Assembly (NCBI GenBank): GCA_002786915.1
Contig: PCUV01000067.1
Span: 56,613-120,612 of the forward strand
Direction of reading: 5' to 3'
DNA length: 64,000 bases
From: Comamonadaceae bacterium CG12_big_fil_rev_8_21_14_0_65_59_15
Lineage (GTDB): Bacteria; Pseudomonadota; Gammaproteobacteria; Burkholderiales; Burkholderiaceae_C
The translations under genes were made by a program, and so were the position numbers. Below the pieces are notes generated by a model, which was given only the letters and a program-made list of their open reading frames with translations, did no database searches and was not told the DNA's origin. Shown here piece after piece: positions 17,607 through 25,244 of this stretch. Within the stretch, counting starts at the first letter, position 1. The number at the start of each line of letters is the position of its first letter.

Positions 17607-17771
17607 AAGTCAAACAAAAACAGACACTTAGGCCAGCCATTGTTTTCTGTTTGACCAATAAGCAAGCGACTTTGTTGGCTCAGGACAAGATACAGAAAAA
17701 GAAAATGCCCCCACTAGCTGGCGCTGATGCGTCGCTGCCGGGGGCTGCTTTGAAGCAGCGTTTGCCATAAC
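17607..17771. other. Convergent intergenic region with a short hairpin
   Basis: This 165-base stretch separates two convergent genes. The perfect inverted repeat GCTGCTTTGAAGCAGC (17744-17759) lies 12 bases past the stop of the minus-strand dehydrogenase gene and could form a hairpin. It lacks a T-tract, so I do not call it an intrinsic terminator. Nothing else was recognised. Confidence 0.4.
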
Positions 17772-19289
17772 TTACCGGCTACTCGGAAAACTAAACACCG
17801 CCCCCTCGCGCACGCCCGCACTCGGCCAACGCTGGGTAATGGTTTTGCGCTTGGTATAAAAGCGCACCGCGTCGGGCCCGTAGCCGTGCAGGTCACCAAA
17901 CAGCGAGCGTTTCCAGCCGCCAAACGAGTGGTAGGCCACCGGCACGGGCAGCGGCACGTTCACGCCCACCATGCCGACCAGAATGTTGTCGCTAAAGTAG
18001 CGCGCCGCCTCGCCGTCGCGGGTGAAGATACAGGTGCCGTTGCCGTATTCGTGCGCATCGATCAGATCCATCGCCTCTTGCAAGGTTTTCACGCGCACCA
18101 CGCCCAGCACCGGGCCAAAAATTTCTTCCTGGTAAATGGTCATGCCGGGCTTGACTTTGTCGAACAGGCAAGCACCCAAAAAGTAGCCTTGCTCGTGGCC
18201 GGGCACGCGGATACCGCGGCCATCGACCACCAGCGTCGCGCCCTCGGCCACGCCTTGATCCACATAGCCCTTGACCTTGTCAAAGTGCGCCTTCGTCACC
18301 AGCGGGCCCATGTCGCAGGCCGCCTGCGTGCCGGGGCCGACCTTCATTTTGGCGATCTCCACTTTCAGCCCGGTAATCACCGCGTCGGCCGTGGCGTCGC
18401 CCACCGCCACCACCAGCGGAATGGCCATGCAGCGCTCGCCGCAGGAGCCATAGGCCGCGCCCATCAAGGCGTTGACGGCGTTGGGGATGTCGGCATCGGG
18501 CATCACCACGGCGTGGTTTTTAGCGCCACCCAGCGCCTGCACACGCTTACCGTGGGCACAACCCGTGGCGTAGATGTATTCAGCAATGGGCGTGGAGCCG
18601 ACAAAGCTGATGGCTTTGACGCGCGCATCCGTCAGCAGCGTGTCCACCGCCTCTTTGTCGCCGTGCACCACGTTCAATACGCCTGGCGGCAAACCGGCTT
18701 GCAGCGCCAGCTCGGCCACCAGCAAGGCGCTGGACGGGTCGCGCTCGGACGGCTTCAAAATGAACGTGTTCCCGCAGGCCACCGCCATCGGCCACATCCA
18801 CAGCGGCACCATCACCGGAAAGTTGAACGGCGTGATGCCCGCGCACACGCCCAGTGCCTGGAACTCGCTCCAACTGTCAATGGCGGGGCCGACGTTTTTG
18901 CTGTGCTCGCCCTTGAGAAGCTCGGGCGCATAAGAGGCGTATTCGACGTTTTCGATACCGCGCTGCAACTCGCCCAAACTGTCGCTGAGCACCTTGCCGT
19001 GCTCGGCCGTGACCAGCGCGCAAATCGCATCGGCGTTTTGCTCCAGCAGCACCTTCAACGTGCTCATGACGCGCGCGCGTTTGAGCGGTGGTGTGGCGCG
19101 CCAGGCCGGGTAAGCGGCTTGCGCGTTGGCTATTGCCCCTTCCACCGTGAGCTGGTCGGCCAGCAGCACGCGCTTTTCAGCCTGGCCGGTGGCGGGGTTG
19201 AATACATCTGCCGTGCGGCTGCCGCCGGGTGTGCGCTGGCCGTTGATCAGGTGGGTGATGGTGGGGATGGTGGGGATGGTGTTGGACAT
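17772..19289 (-). CDS. mmsA: Methylmalonate-semialdehyde dehydrogenase (CoA-acylating)
   Basis: This 505-residue aldehyde dehydrogenase has the MMSDH hallmarks: the catalytic cysteine in YGSCGERCMA (about residue 287), the FVGSTPIAEYIY nucleotide-site segment (about 230) and GGAKNHAVVMPDAD. It oxidises methylmalonate or malonate semialdehyde to propionyl- or acetyl-CoA in valine, beta-alanine and inositol breakdown. The omega-aminotransferase encoded 1.1 kb further on could supply malonate semialdehyde from beta-alanine, but PaiB and a repeat region lie between them. The start ATG follows the proline/isoleucine-rich N terminus MSNTIPTIPTI. Confidence 0.92.
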   Translation of the reverse strand: MSNTIPTIPTITHLINGQRTPGGSRTADVFNPATGQAEKRVLLADQLTVEGAIANAQAAYPAWRATPPLKRARVMSTLKVLLEQNADAICALVTAEHGKVLSDSLGELQRGIENVEYASYAPELLKGEHSKNVGPAIDSWSEFQALGVCAGITPFNFPVMVPLWMWPMAVACGNTFILKPSERDPSSALLVAELALQAGLPPGVLNVVHGDKEAVDTLLTDARVKAISFVGSTPIAEYIYATGCAHGKRVQALGGAKNHAVVMPDADIPNAVNALMGAAYGSCGERCMAIPLVVAVGDATADAVITGLKVEIAKMKVGPGTQAACDMGPLVTKAHFDKVKGYVDQGVAEGATLVVDGRGIRVPGHEQGYFLGACLFDKVKPGMTIYQEEIFGPVLGVVRVKTLQEAMDLIDAHEYGNGTCIFTRDGEAARYFSDNILVGMVGVNVPLPVPVAYHSFGGWKRSLFGDLHGYGPDAVRFYTKRKTITQRWPSAGVREGAVFSFPSSR

Positions 19290-19330
19290 GGTGATGACCT
19301 TGAAAATGGTTGTGGGCAGGGGTGTGAAAA

Positions 19331-19380
19331 TATAGATGAAATAGGGCTCTAGCGCTTGTGCAGCAAGCGCAAGCAGCTAT
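19331..19380. repeat. Dispersed hairpin repeat at the paiB stop codon
   Basis: The plus strand reads TATAGATGAAATAGGGCTCT then AGCGCTTGTGCAGCAAGCGC and AAGCAGCTAT. The arms GCGCTTG and CAAGCGC pair perfectly around a five-base loop. The paiB stop codon (19377-19379, minus strand) lies within the conserved AGCTAT end. Confidence 0.65.
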
Positions 19381-20015
19381 GCTTTAGAGAGTGATTCAGC
19401 AACCAGTTCAGCCATCCCGGTGGCCTGGTCGCCCGGTTCGTGGGACAGCCCCAGCGCCACACCCGCACGATCCGCTTCATTGCGATTCTGGCTGACTTTC
19501 CATTTGCCGTTCAGCGACTCGACGGTGACTTCAATGCCCACAATGGCACGCAACATCTGCGCCGCGTAGTCAGCGGGCGCGTCGCTCACCTGCCACGGCG
19601 CAGCGCGCGCGTCTTCGCGCGAGCGCGTGAGCGCCTCGACCTGTGCGCGCAGCCACTCGGCGTCGTCGATCACCCGCAGCGTGCCAAGCGCTTGCACGAT
19701 GACGTAATTCCAAGTGGGCACCACCTTACCGTGCTCGGCCTTGGCTGGGTACCACGACGGCGTGATGTAAGCCTGCGGCCCGCGGAACACCACCAGCACC
19801 GGCGTGCCCGCAGCACGCTGCCACAACGGGTTGGCGCGCGCCACGTGCGCCTGCAAGGTGGCTGAGCCGTCGCTGCCTGTCGCCAGCAAGAAGGGGATTT
19901 CATCGGCGCACGGCAAGCCGTTTTGCACCGTCACCAGCGTGGCCAGAGGGTGTGCAGCCATGGCCGCGTGCAGCACCACAGGGCGGGTTTCTTCAAAGTG
20001 TTTGGGCAGGTACAT
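19377..20015 (-). CDS. paiB: FMN-binding negative transcriptional regulator, PaiB family
   Basis: This 212-residue protein has the split-barrel flavin-binding fold of PaiB: MYLPKHFEE at the N terminus, HPLATLVT (about residue 22), VFRGPQAYITPSWYP (about 77-91) and VPTWNYVIVQALG. PaiB proteins are linked to protease and sporulation control in Bacillus, but in proteobacteria their role is unclear and some are simply annotated as FMN-binding proteins. The gene is monocistronic; its stop codon lies within a dispersed repeat. Confidence 0.82.
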   Translation of the reverse strand: MYLPKHFEETRPVVLHAAMAAHPLATLVTVQNGLPCADEIPFLLATGSDGSATLQAHVARANPLWQRAAGTPVLVVFRGPQAYITPSWYPAKAEHGKVVPTWNYVIVQALGTLRVIDDAEWLRAQVEALTRSREDARAAPWQVSDAPADYAAQMLRAIVGIEVTVESLNGKWKVSQNRNEADRAGVALGLSHEPGDQATGMAELVAESLSKA

Positions 20016-20060
20016 CAGAATAACTCACAATGAAATTCAGTTGGTCTGTACAAGCCGCAG

Positions 20061-20141
20061 AATGGGGGTCAGAGCCCAAATCGGTGTTGCGTTGTTGGCT
20101 GGCTTGAAGACTTGAGCCCGAATTGGGATCTGACCCCCATT
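20061..20141. repeat. 81-bp element with 13-bp perfect terminal inverted repeats
   Basis: AATGGGGGTCAGA at the left end and TCTGACCCCCATT at the right end are exact reverse complements, and the match continues inward with two mismatches over 23 bases. A related copy lies at 60611-60710, sharing the core GCGTTGTTGGC and GAGCCCGAATTGGGATC. It encodes nothing and resembles a REP or MITE element. Confidence 0.7.
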
Positions 20142-20384
20142 CAGCTCCAGTAACGTTTAGCGGCGTGCGTTGGGTATCTGACGCAGCGTGGACTTGGGGT
20201 TTTGCCAAATAAAGGAGGAGACTTGGGCTTGTCCCAAGTCGGGGGACATCCGCGGAGACGGAGACCCAGCGCGCGCTGCGGGTTCAAACGGAAAGAGCTC
20301 CCATGGATTGCGGATCGAGGTCCGCAATGACTGCCTTCTTTCATGGCTCGGAGTGGTCTTGCAGTGGTCTTGCTTCCACAGAAA
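20142..20384. repeat. Repeat-rich intergenic region
   Basis: No gene was recognised. TGGACTTGGGGTTTTGCC (20189-20206) recurs within the 60.6-kb element. ATTGCGGA-TCGAGG-TCCGCAAT (20307-20328) is a perfect 8-bp hairpin whose flanks (CATGGATTGC and CCGCAATGAC) recur near 60.76 kb. The region is a patchwork of short mobile-type repeats downstream of the aminotransferase gene. Confidence 0.55.
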
Positions 20385-21752
20385 TCAGGCCGTGGCGTTG
20401 CAGGTTTCACCCAGTGCATTCAGCAGGCTGTCGAGCTGCGCGGGGGTGCTGATAAAGGGCGGTGCCAACTGGATGGTGTCGCCGCCGTAGCGCACATAAA
20501 AGCCCTTGGCCAGCATCGTCTTGGCAATCTCATACGGCCGTTTGGCCGGTTCACCCGGCAGCGCGTCGATGGTAAAGCCCGCCGCCAGGCCCAGGTTGCG
20601 GATGTCGGCCACGTGCTTGCAACCTTTAAGGGAATGCACCGCGTTTTCAAAGTGCGGCGCCAGTGTTTTGACGCGCTCCACCATGTTTTCGCGCACCAGA
20701 ATGTCCAGCGTGGCCAAGCCCACCGCGCACGGCACCGGGTGCGCCGAGTAGGTGTAGCCGTGGGCAAATTCCAGCAGGTAATCGGGCCCACCTGCGGCCA
20801 TGAAGGTGTCGTAAATTTCCTTGCTGGCCAGCACCGCGCCCAGTGGCTGCGCGCCGTTGGTGATCTGCTTGGCGCAGTTCATGATGTCGGGCGTGACGCC
20901 AAAATATTCCGCGCCGGTGTACGTGCCCAGGCGGCCAAAGCCGGTGATCACTTCGTCAAAAATCAGCAAGATGTTGTTGGCGGTGCAGATGTCGCGGATA
21001 CGTTTCAAATAGCCTGCCGGTGGCACCACCACACCGGCTGAGCCAGACATCGGCTCCACGATCACCGCCGCAATGTTGCTGGCGTCGTGCAGCGCGATCA
21101 ATTTAAGCAAATCTTCTGCCAGGTTCACGCCACCGTAGCCGTTGGCTTGAGCCTCGGCCGGCGGCAAACCCCGGTAAAACGAGCCTGCTGGTGGCTGGGT
21201 GTGCGGCAGGTGATCTGCGGCAATGCCCTGGCCAAACACCTTGCGGTTGCCGCCCAGACCACCGACCGAAATACCGCCAAAGTTAACGCCGTGGTAGCCT
21301 TTTTCGCGCCCGATCAACAGCGTCTTGCTGCCCTGCCCCTTGGCGCGCCAGTAAGCGCGCGCCATCTTCAGCGACGTGTCGGCGCTCTCCGACCCCGAAC
21401 CAGTAAAGAACACGTAGTCCAGCCCGGCGGGGGTGAGCTCTTTGAGCTTGTTGGCCAAGGCAAATGAGAGCGGGTGGCCAAACTGGAATGCGGGCGAATA
21501 GTCCAGCGTGGCGAGTTGTTTGCGCGCGGCTTCCACCAGCTCGGCGCGGCCATGGCCCAGCCCACAAGTCCACAGACCCGACAAGCCGTCAAAAATCTTG
21601 CGACCGTCAATGTCGGTGTAATACGCGCCCTGGGCGCTGGCCATCATGCGTGGGTTGGCTTTGAAGTCGCGGTTGCCGGTGAACGGCATCCAGTGTGCGT
21701 CCAGCCAAGCGGCGTCGGTGCGGGGGCGGGTCAGGGCTTGGGTGTCGGGCAT
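20385..21752 (-). CDS. Omega-amino acid:pyruvate (beta-alanine:pyruvate) aminotransferase
   Basis: This class III PLP aminotransferase has 455 residues from the ATG at 21752 (an ATG two codons earlier is also possible). Visible motifs are GSGSESADTSLKMARAY (about 118), LLIFDEVITGFGRLG (about 248) and the PLP lysine in NCAKQITNGAQPLGAV (about 280). Family members transfer an amino group from beta-alanine or other omega-amines to pyruvate; beta-alanine would give malonate semialdehyde, a substrate for the nearby MmsA. A LysR gene is divergent and probably controls it. Confidence 0.86.
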   Translation of the reverse strand: MPDTQALTRPRTDAAWLDAHWMPFTGNRDFKANPRMMASAQGAYYTDIDGRKIFDGLSGLWTCGLGHGRAELVEAARKQLATLDYSPAFQFGHPLSFALANKLKELTPAGLDYVFFTGSGSESADTSLKMARAYWRAKGQGSKTLLIGREKGYHGVNFGGISVGGLGGNRKVFGQGIAADHLPHTQPPAGSFYRGLPPAEAQANGYGGVNLAEDLLKLIALHDASNIAAVIVEPMSGSAGVVVPPAGYLKRIRDICTANNILLIFDEVITGFGRLGTYTGAEYFGVTPDIMNCAKQITNGAQPLGAVLASKEIYDTFMAAGGPDYLLEFAHGYTYSAHPVPCAVGLATLDILVRENMVERVKTLAPHFENAVHSLKGCKHVADIRNLGLAAGFTIDALPGEPAKRPYEIAKTMLAKGFYVRYGGDTIQLAPPFISTPAQLDSLLNALGETCNATA

Positions 21753-21758
21753 ATTCAT

Positions 21759-21968
21759 GGGGCTGTCCTGGTTCAGGATGTGGACTGATGCAAAACCGCC
21801 CCAGCGTCGTTGTACCGCCTTGCCGTACTGGTCGTACTGGTCGTACTGTCTGCGGCGATACGCCTAGCTGGGACAATTTTGCGTCAGTCCTAAAGATAGA
21901 AGTCGCGCATTGTGGGCCGATCTGTTACTCTTATCAATGATCAAGTATCGCCACGAAGTTACCAATTT
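21759..21968. promoter_or_regulatory. Divergent control region between the aminotransferase and LysR genes
   Basis: This 210-base region should hold both promoters. A 9-base unit, TACTGGTCG, repeats two and a half times (about 21825-21849) on the aminotransferase side. AT-rich sequence near 21895-21955 precedes the LysR start. No specific T-N11-A operator could be fixed with confidence. Confidence 0.4.
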
Positions 21969-22907
21969 ATGCAAGTAAATACCCGCGCCGCGCTGGGCCA
22001 GCTCAGCGACATGGACTTGCGCCTGCTGCGCGTGTTCAAGACCGTGGCCGACTGCGGTGGCATGGCAGCAGCCGAGCTGGCGCTCAACATTGGCACCAGC
22101 ACCGTCAGCCGCCACATCAAAGACCTGGAAACACGCCTGGGCCTGACGCTGTGCCGACGCGGCCGCGCGGGGTTTGCGCTCACCCCCGAAGGCCAGCAGA
22201 TTTACGCTGAAATGCTGCGCCTGCTGGCCAGCGCCGATGCGTTTCGCAGTCGCGTCGATGAAATTCACCAGCGCATGGGCGGCGAGCTGCATTTGGCCGT
22301 GTTTGACAAAACCGCCAGCAACCCACAAGCGCACATTGGCGAGGCGATTGCGTTGTTTGCGGCGCAGGCACCCGGCGTGGCCTTGCACCTGCACGTGGCA
22401 CCGCTGGACGCGATCGAGCGCGGCGTGTTGGACGGCCAATTCCAAGTCGGCATCATCCCCGGCCACCGCAACTCCGGGCTGCTGGCCTACGACGAGCTGT
22501 TTACCGAGACCATGTTTTTGTACGCCAGCACCACGCACCCACTGTTTGACGCACCACCGGCGCAGCAACCCGCCGACTGGCAGGCCTTGCAAAGCTATGC
22601 ATTTGCCGGGCTGGGCTACCACTCGCCCAACATGGAACTGGCGCAGCAGGTGCAACTGGCGCGCGCGGCCACCGGCTACGACCAGGAGTCGATTGCCACG
22701 CTGATTTTGTCCGGGCGCTTTCTCGGCTTTTTGCCCGACCACTACGCGCAGGACTTTGTGCGCCCAGGCCGTATGCGCGCGTTGCAGCCGGAGCTGTTCA
22801 ACTACCGCTGTAGTTTTTTTGGCACTGTGCGTGCGTCACCGCAGCCCGCGCGCACCACACTGGCGTTTCAGGCGTGCTTGCGTCGTGCGCATGGCGCGGC
22901 CGGATAA
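21969..22907 (+). CDS. LysR-family transcriptional regulator
   Basis: This 312-residue protein has an N-terminal winged helix-turn-helix ([20 protein letters not shown] then [16 protein letters not shown], about residues 18-60) and a periplasmic-binding-like effector domain. I chose the ATG at 21969 because it gives the standard length before the helix-turn-helix; a GTG at 21912 would add 19 unmatched residues. By its divergent position it most likely regulates the omega-aminotransferase. It ends 13 bases before the hydroxypyruvate isomerase-like gene, which may be co-transcribed. Confidence 0.87.
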   Translation: MQVNTRAALGQLSDMDLRLLRVFKTVADCGGMAAAELALNIGTSTVSRHIKDLETRLGLTLCRRGRAGFALTPEGQQIYAEMLRLLASADAFRSRVDEIHQRMGGELHLAVFDKTASNPQAHIGEAIALFAAQAPGVALHLHVAPLDAIERGVLDGQFQVGIIPGHRNSGLLAYDELFTETMFLYASTTHPLFDAPPAQQPADWQALQSYAFAGLGYHSPNMELAQQVQLARAATGYDQESIATLILSGRFLGFLPDHYAQDFVRPGRMRALQPELFNYRCSFFGTVRASPQPARTTLAFQACLRRAHGAAG

Positions 22908-22920
22908 CATCGCGCGCATC

Positions 22921-23733
22921 ATGCCCCGCTTTGCCGCCAACCTGTCATTGCTCTACCCCGAGCACGCCTTTCTGGACCGTTTTGAAGCCGCGGCGCAGGA
23001 CGGTTTCACTGCGGTGGAGTATCTTTTTCCCTACGCCTATGCAGCTGCCGATCTGGCCGCGTGCCTGCGTACTCACGGCTTGCAGCAGGTGTTGTTCAAC
23101 GCACCACCGGGCGACTGGGACGCGGGTGAACGCGGCCTGGCTTGCCTGCCCGGGCGCGAGGCCGAATTTCGCCAGGGCGTGGCGCTGGCGCTGACCTATG
23201 CGCAGGCGCTGGCCTGCCCGCGCGTGCACCTGATGGCGGGTGTGGCGCCCGCAGACATGCCGCCTGAGCTGCTGCGCGCCACCTATGTTGACAACCTGCG
23301 CTGGGCGGTGCGCCAGGCGGCTGCGCAGGGGGTACAGGTGCTGATCGAGCCGATCAACCCGCGCGACATGCCCGGCTATTACCTGAACCGGCAAGACGTG
23401 GCGCATCAGGTCTTGGCCGACGTGGCCGAACCGAACCTGCGCGTGCTGATGGACCTGTACCACTGCCAGATTGTGGAAGGCGACCTGGCCAGCAAGCTGC
23501 GCCGCTACCTGCCCACCGGGCGCGTTGGCCACATCCAGATTGCCGGTGTGCCGCAGCGCCACGAACCCGATGTGGGCGAGGTGAACTACGCCTACCTGCT
23601 ACCCCTGCTGGACGAGTTGGGTTACACCGGCTGGGTGGGCTGTGAGTACCGCCCCCAGCAGACTGACCCCGGTGGAACGCATGCTGGACTGACGTGGTTA
23701 AAACTGGCTCAAGCCCAAGTCAAGCAAGCGTGA
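22921..23733 (+). CDS. Hydroxypyruvate isomerase / 2-oxo-tetronate isomerase family protein
   Basis: This 270-residue TIM-barrel protein matches the Hyi/OtnI family: [11 protein letters not shown] at the N terminus, the metal-binding glutamate in [16 protein letters not shown] (about 142), [26 protein letters not shown] and the second glutamate in WVGCEYRPQ. It would isomerise hydroxypyruvate and tartronate semialdehyde or a related keto acid. The ATG at 22921 aligns with the family start; an upstream in-frame ATG (22891) overlaps the LysR gene. None of the other genes of the glyoxylate pathway is visible nearby. Confidence 0.84.
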   Translation: MPRFAANLSLLYPEHAFLDRFEAAAQDGFTAVEYLFPYAYAAADLAACLRTHGLQQVLFNAPPGDWDAGERGLACLPGREAEFRQGVALALTYAQALACPRVHLMAGVAPADMPPELLRATYVDNLRWAVRQAAAQGVQVLIEPINPRDMPGYYLNRQDVAHQVLADVAEPNLRVLMDLYHCQIVEGDLASKLRRYLPTGRVGHIQIAGVPQRHEPDVGEVNYAYLLPLLDELGYTGWVGCEYRPQQTDPGGTHAGLTWLKLAQAQVKQA

Positions 23734-23790
23734 TGTGCTATCAACAATATATCTATTTAACGCCGGGTACCGGACAGCTTGAGCACCACC

Positions 23791-25098
23791 ATGCTTGACC
23801 ACAGCGGCCTGGACTGGGGCGTGGTGGCGGTGTTTGTGCTGGTTTATCTGGGCATGATTCTGGGCGGGCTGCCGCGCGTCAAGCTCAACCGCTCGGGTGT
23901 GGCCTTGCTGGGCGCGATTGCAGTGATCGGGCTGGGCGCTGTCAGCGTGGAAGATGCCGCGCGCTCGGTGGACTTGCCAACTATCTTGTTGTTGTTTTCC
24001 TTCATGGTGCTGTCAGCACAGATGCGGCTGGGCGGCTTTTACACCGCCGTCACGCAGCGGGTGGCGGCCTTGGCCCTGGGCCGCCCTGCGTTTCTGGGTG
24101 CGATCATCTTGGTGGCTGCTGCGCTGTCGGCGGTGTTTTCAAACGACATCATTTGCCTGGCCATGACCCCGGTGGTGGCGCGGCTGTGCCAGCAGCGGCG
24201 CGTGGACCCGGTGCCGTTTCTGGTGGGGCTAGCGTGTGCGGCCAACATCGGTTCGGCCGCCACATTGATCGGCAACCCGCAAAACATGTTGATCGGCTCG
24301 GTGCTACAGCTGCCGTTTGGCGCTTATGTGCGCCAGGCTGCACTACCGGTACTGGGTAGCCTGGCCGTGTTGTGGGGCTGGCTGGTGTGGGGGGGCTGTG
24401 GCGGACCATTGCGGCCGTTTGAAGACCAGCCCCCACCCCTGCCCTCCCCCGGCGGGGGAGGGAGCAAAACCGGGACTCACACTTTCGACCCGAGCGACTC
24501 GGGTTTCGGGCCCATGCAAACGCCACCGTTTGATGCCTGGCAAACCGCCAAGGGACTGACCGTGGCGCTGGCCTTGCTGGTGGTGTTTTTATTTACCGAC
24601 TGGCCGCGTGAGGTGGCCGCACTGGTGGGTGCGGGCGTGCTGCTGCTGAGCCGACGCTTTCATTCATCGCACGTGATGGGGTTTGTCGATTGGGAATTGC
24701 TGGTGCTGTTTATGGGGCTGTTTGTGGTGAACCACGCCTTTGCCGCAACCGGGCTGGCCACGCAGGCGGTGGCGGCAATGGCCACGCACGGGGTGCATCT
24801 GGGTGAGCCGGGGTCCTTGTTGCTGATTGGCACGGGGCTGTCGAATCTGGTGTCCAACGTGCCCGCAGTGATGTTGCTGCTGCCTCACGTGCAGGGGTTT
24901 GAGGCTGGCCTGCTGCTGGCGCTGGTGAGCACACTGGCGGGCAATCTGTTGCTGGTGGGGTCGATCGCGAACCTGATCGTGGCGGACCTGGCTGCCCGCA
25001 GCGGCGTGCTGATCGACTGGCGCACGCACGCACGCATCGGCGTGCCGGTGACGCTGCTGACACTGGCTGTGGTCTGGGTGACGTTGCCCGCGCCCTGA
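23791..25098 (+). CDS. SLC13/ArsB-NhaD superfamily anion permease
   Basis: About 435 residues with 10-11 membrane segments and the family motifs SNDIICLAMTPVVARLC, GSAATLIGNPQNMLIG (about 165-180) and GLSNLVSNVPAVMLLLP (about 350), which form the substrate and cation sites of ion-transporter superfamily members. The transported anion is unknown. A TTG at 23779 could also serve as the start. The central cytoplasmic loop (about residues 212-243) is enlarged by a proline/glycine-rich insert encoded by a GC-rich hairpin repeat. Confidence 0.82.
   Translation: MLDHSGLDWGVVAVFVLVYLGMILGGLPRVKLNRSGVALLGAIAVIGLGAVSVEDAARSVDLPTILLLFSFMVLSAQMRLGGFYTAVTQRVAALALGRPAFLGAIILVAAALSAVFSNDIICLAMTPVVARLCQQRRVDPVPFLVGLACAANIGSAATLIGNPQNMLIGSVLQLPFGAYVRQAALPVLGSLAVLWGWLVWGGCGGPLRPFEDQPPPLPSPGGGGSKTGTHTFDPSDSGFGPMQTPPFDAWQTAKGLTVALALLVVFLFTDWPREVAALVGAGVLLLSRRFHSSHVMGFVDWELLVLFMGLFVVNHAFAATGLATQAVAAMATHGVHLGEPGSLLLIGTGLSNLVSNVPAVMLLLPHVQGFEAGLLLALVSTLAGNLLLVGSIANLIVADLAARSGVLIDWRTHARIGVPVTLLTLAVVWVTLPAP
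24425..24515. repeat. GC-rich double-hairpin repeat inside the permease gene
   Basis: CCCTCCCCC-GGC-GGGGGAGGG (24442-24462) is a perfect 9-bp stem. CCCGAG-CGA-CTCGGG (24489-24503) follows it. CTCCCCC/GGGGGAG hairpins are common intergenic elements in Burkholderiales. Here the copy remains in frame and encodes the loop from PPPLPSPGGGGS to about FDPSDSG. Confidence 0.6.
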
Positions 25099-25244
25099 TG
25101 CACGCCGAGCTGTTGCGGGCTGGGTAGCGCAACGCATCGCATCGCTTAGCCCGCAGAGGGCTATCGCGCCGGTGACACACGGCACACGTGCGGTTGCGTT
25201 AACCTGCCGGGTGACGGCCATCTGCCAGCACTCAGAACCACATC

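Noticed and set aside
17886..19352. 488-codon plus-strand frame opposite mmsA
   Set aside because: It is a shadow of the aldehyde dehydrogenase, with no recognisable family.
21825..21849. 9-base tandem repeat TACTGGTCG as a regulatory iteron
   Set aside because: There are too few units, and no matching regulator could be named; noted only within the divergent region.
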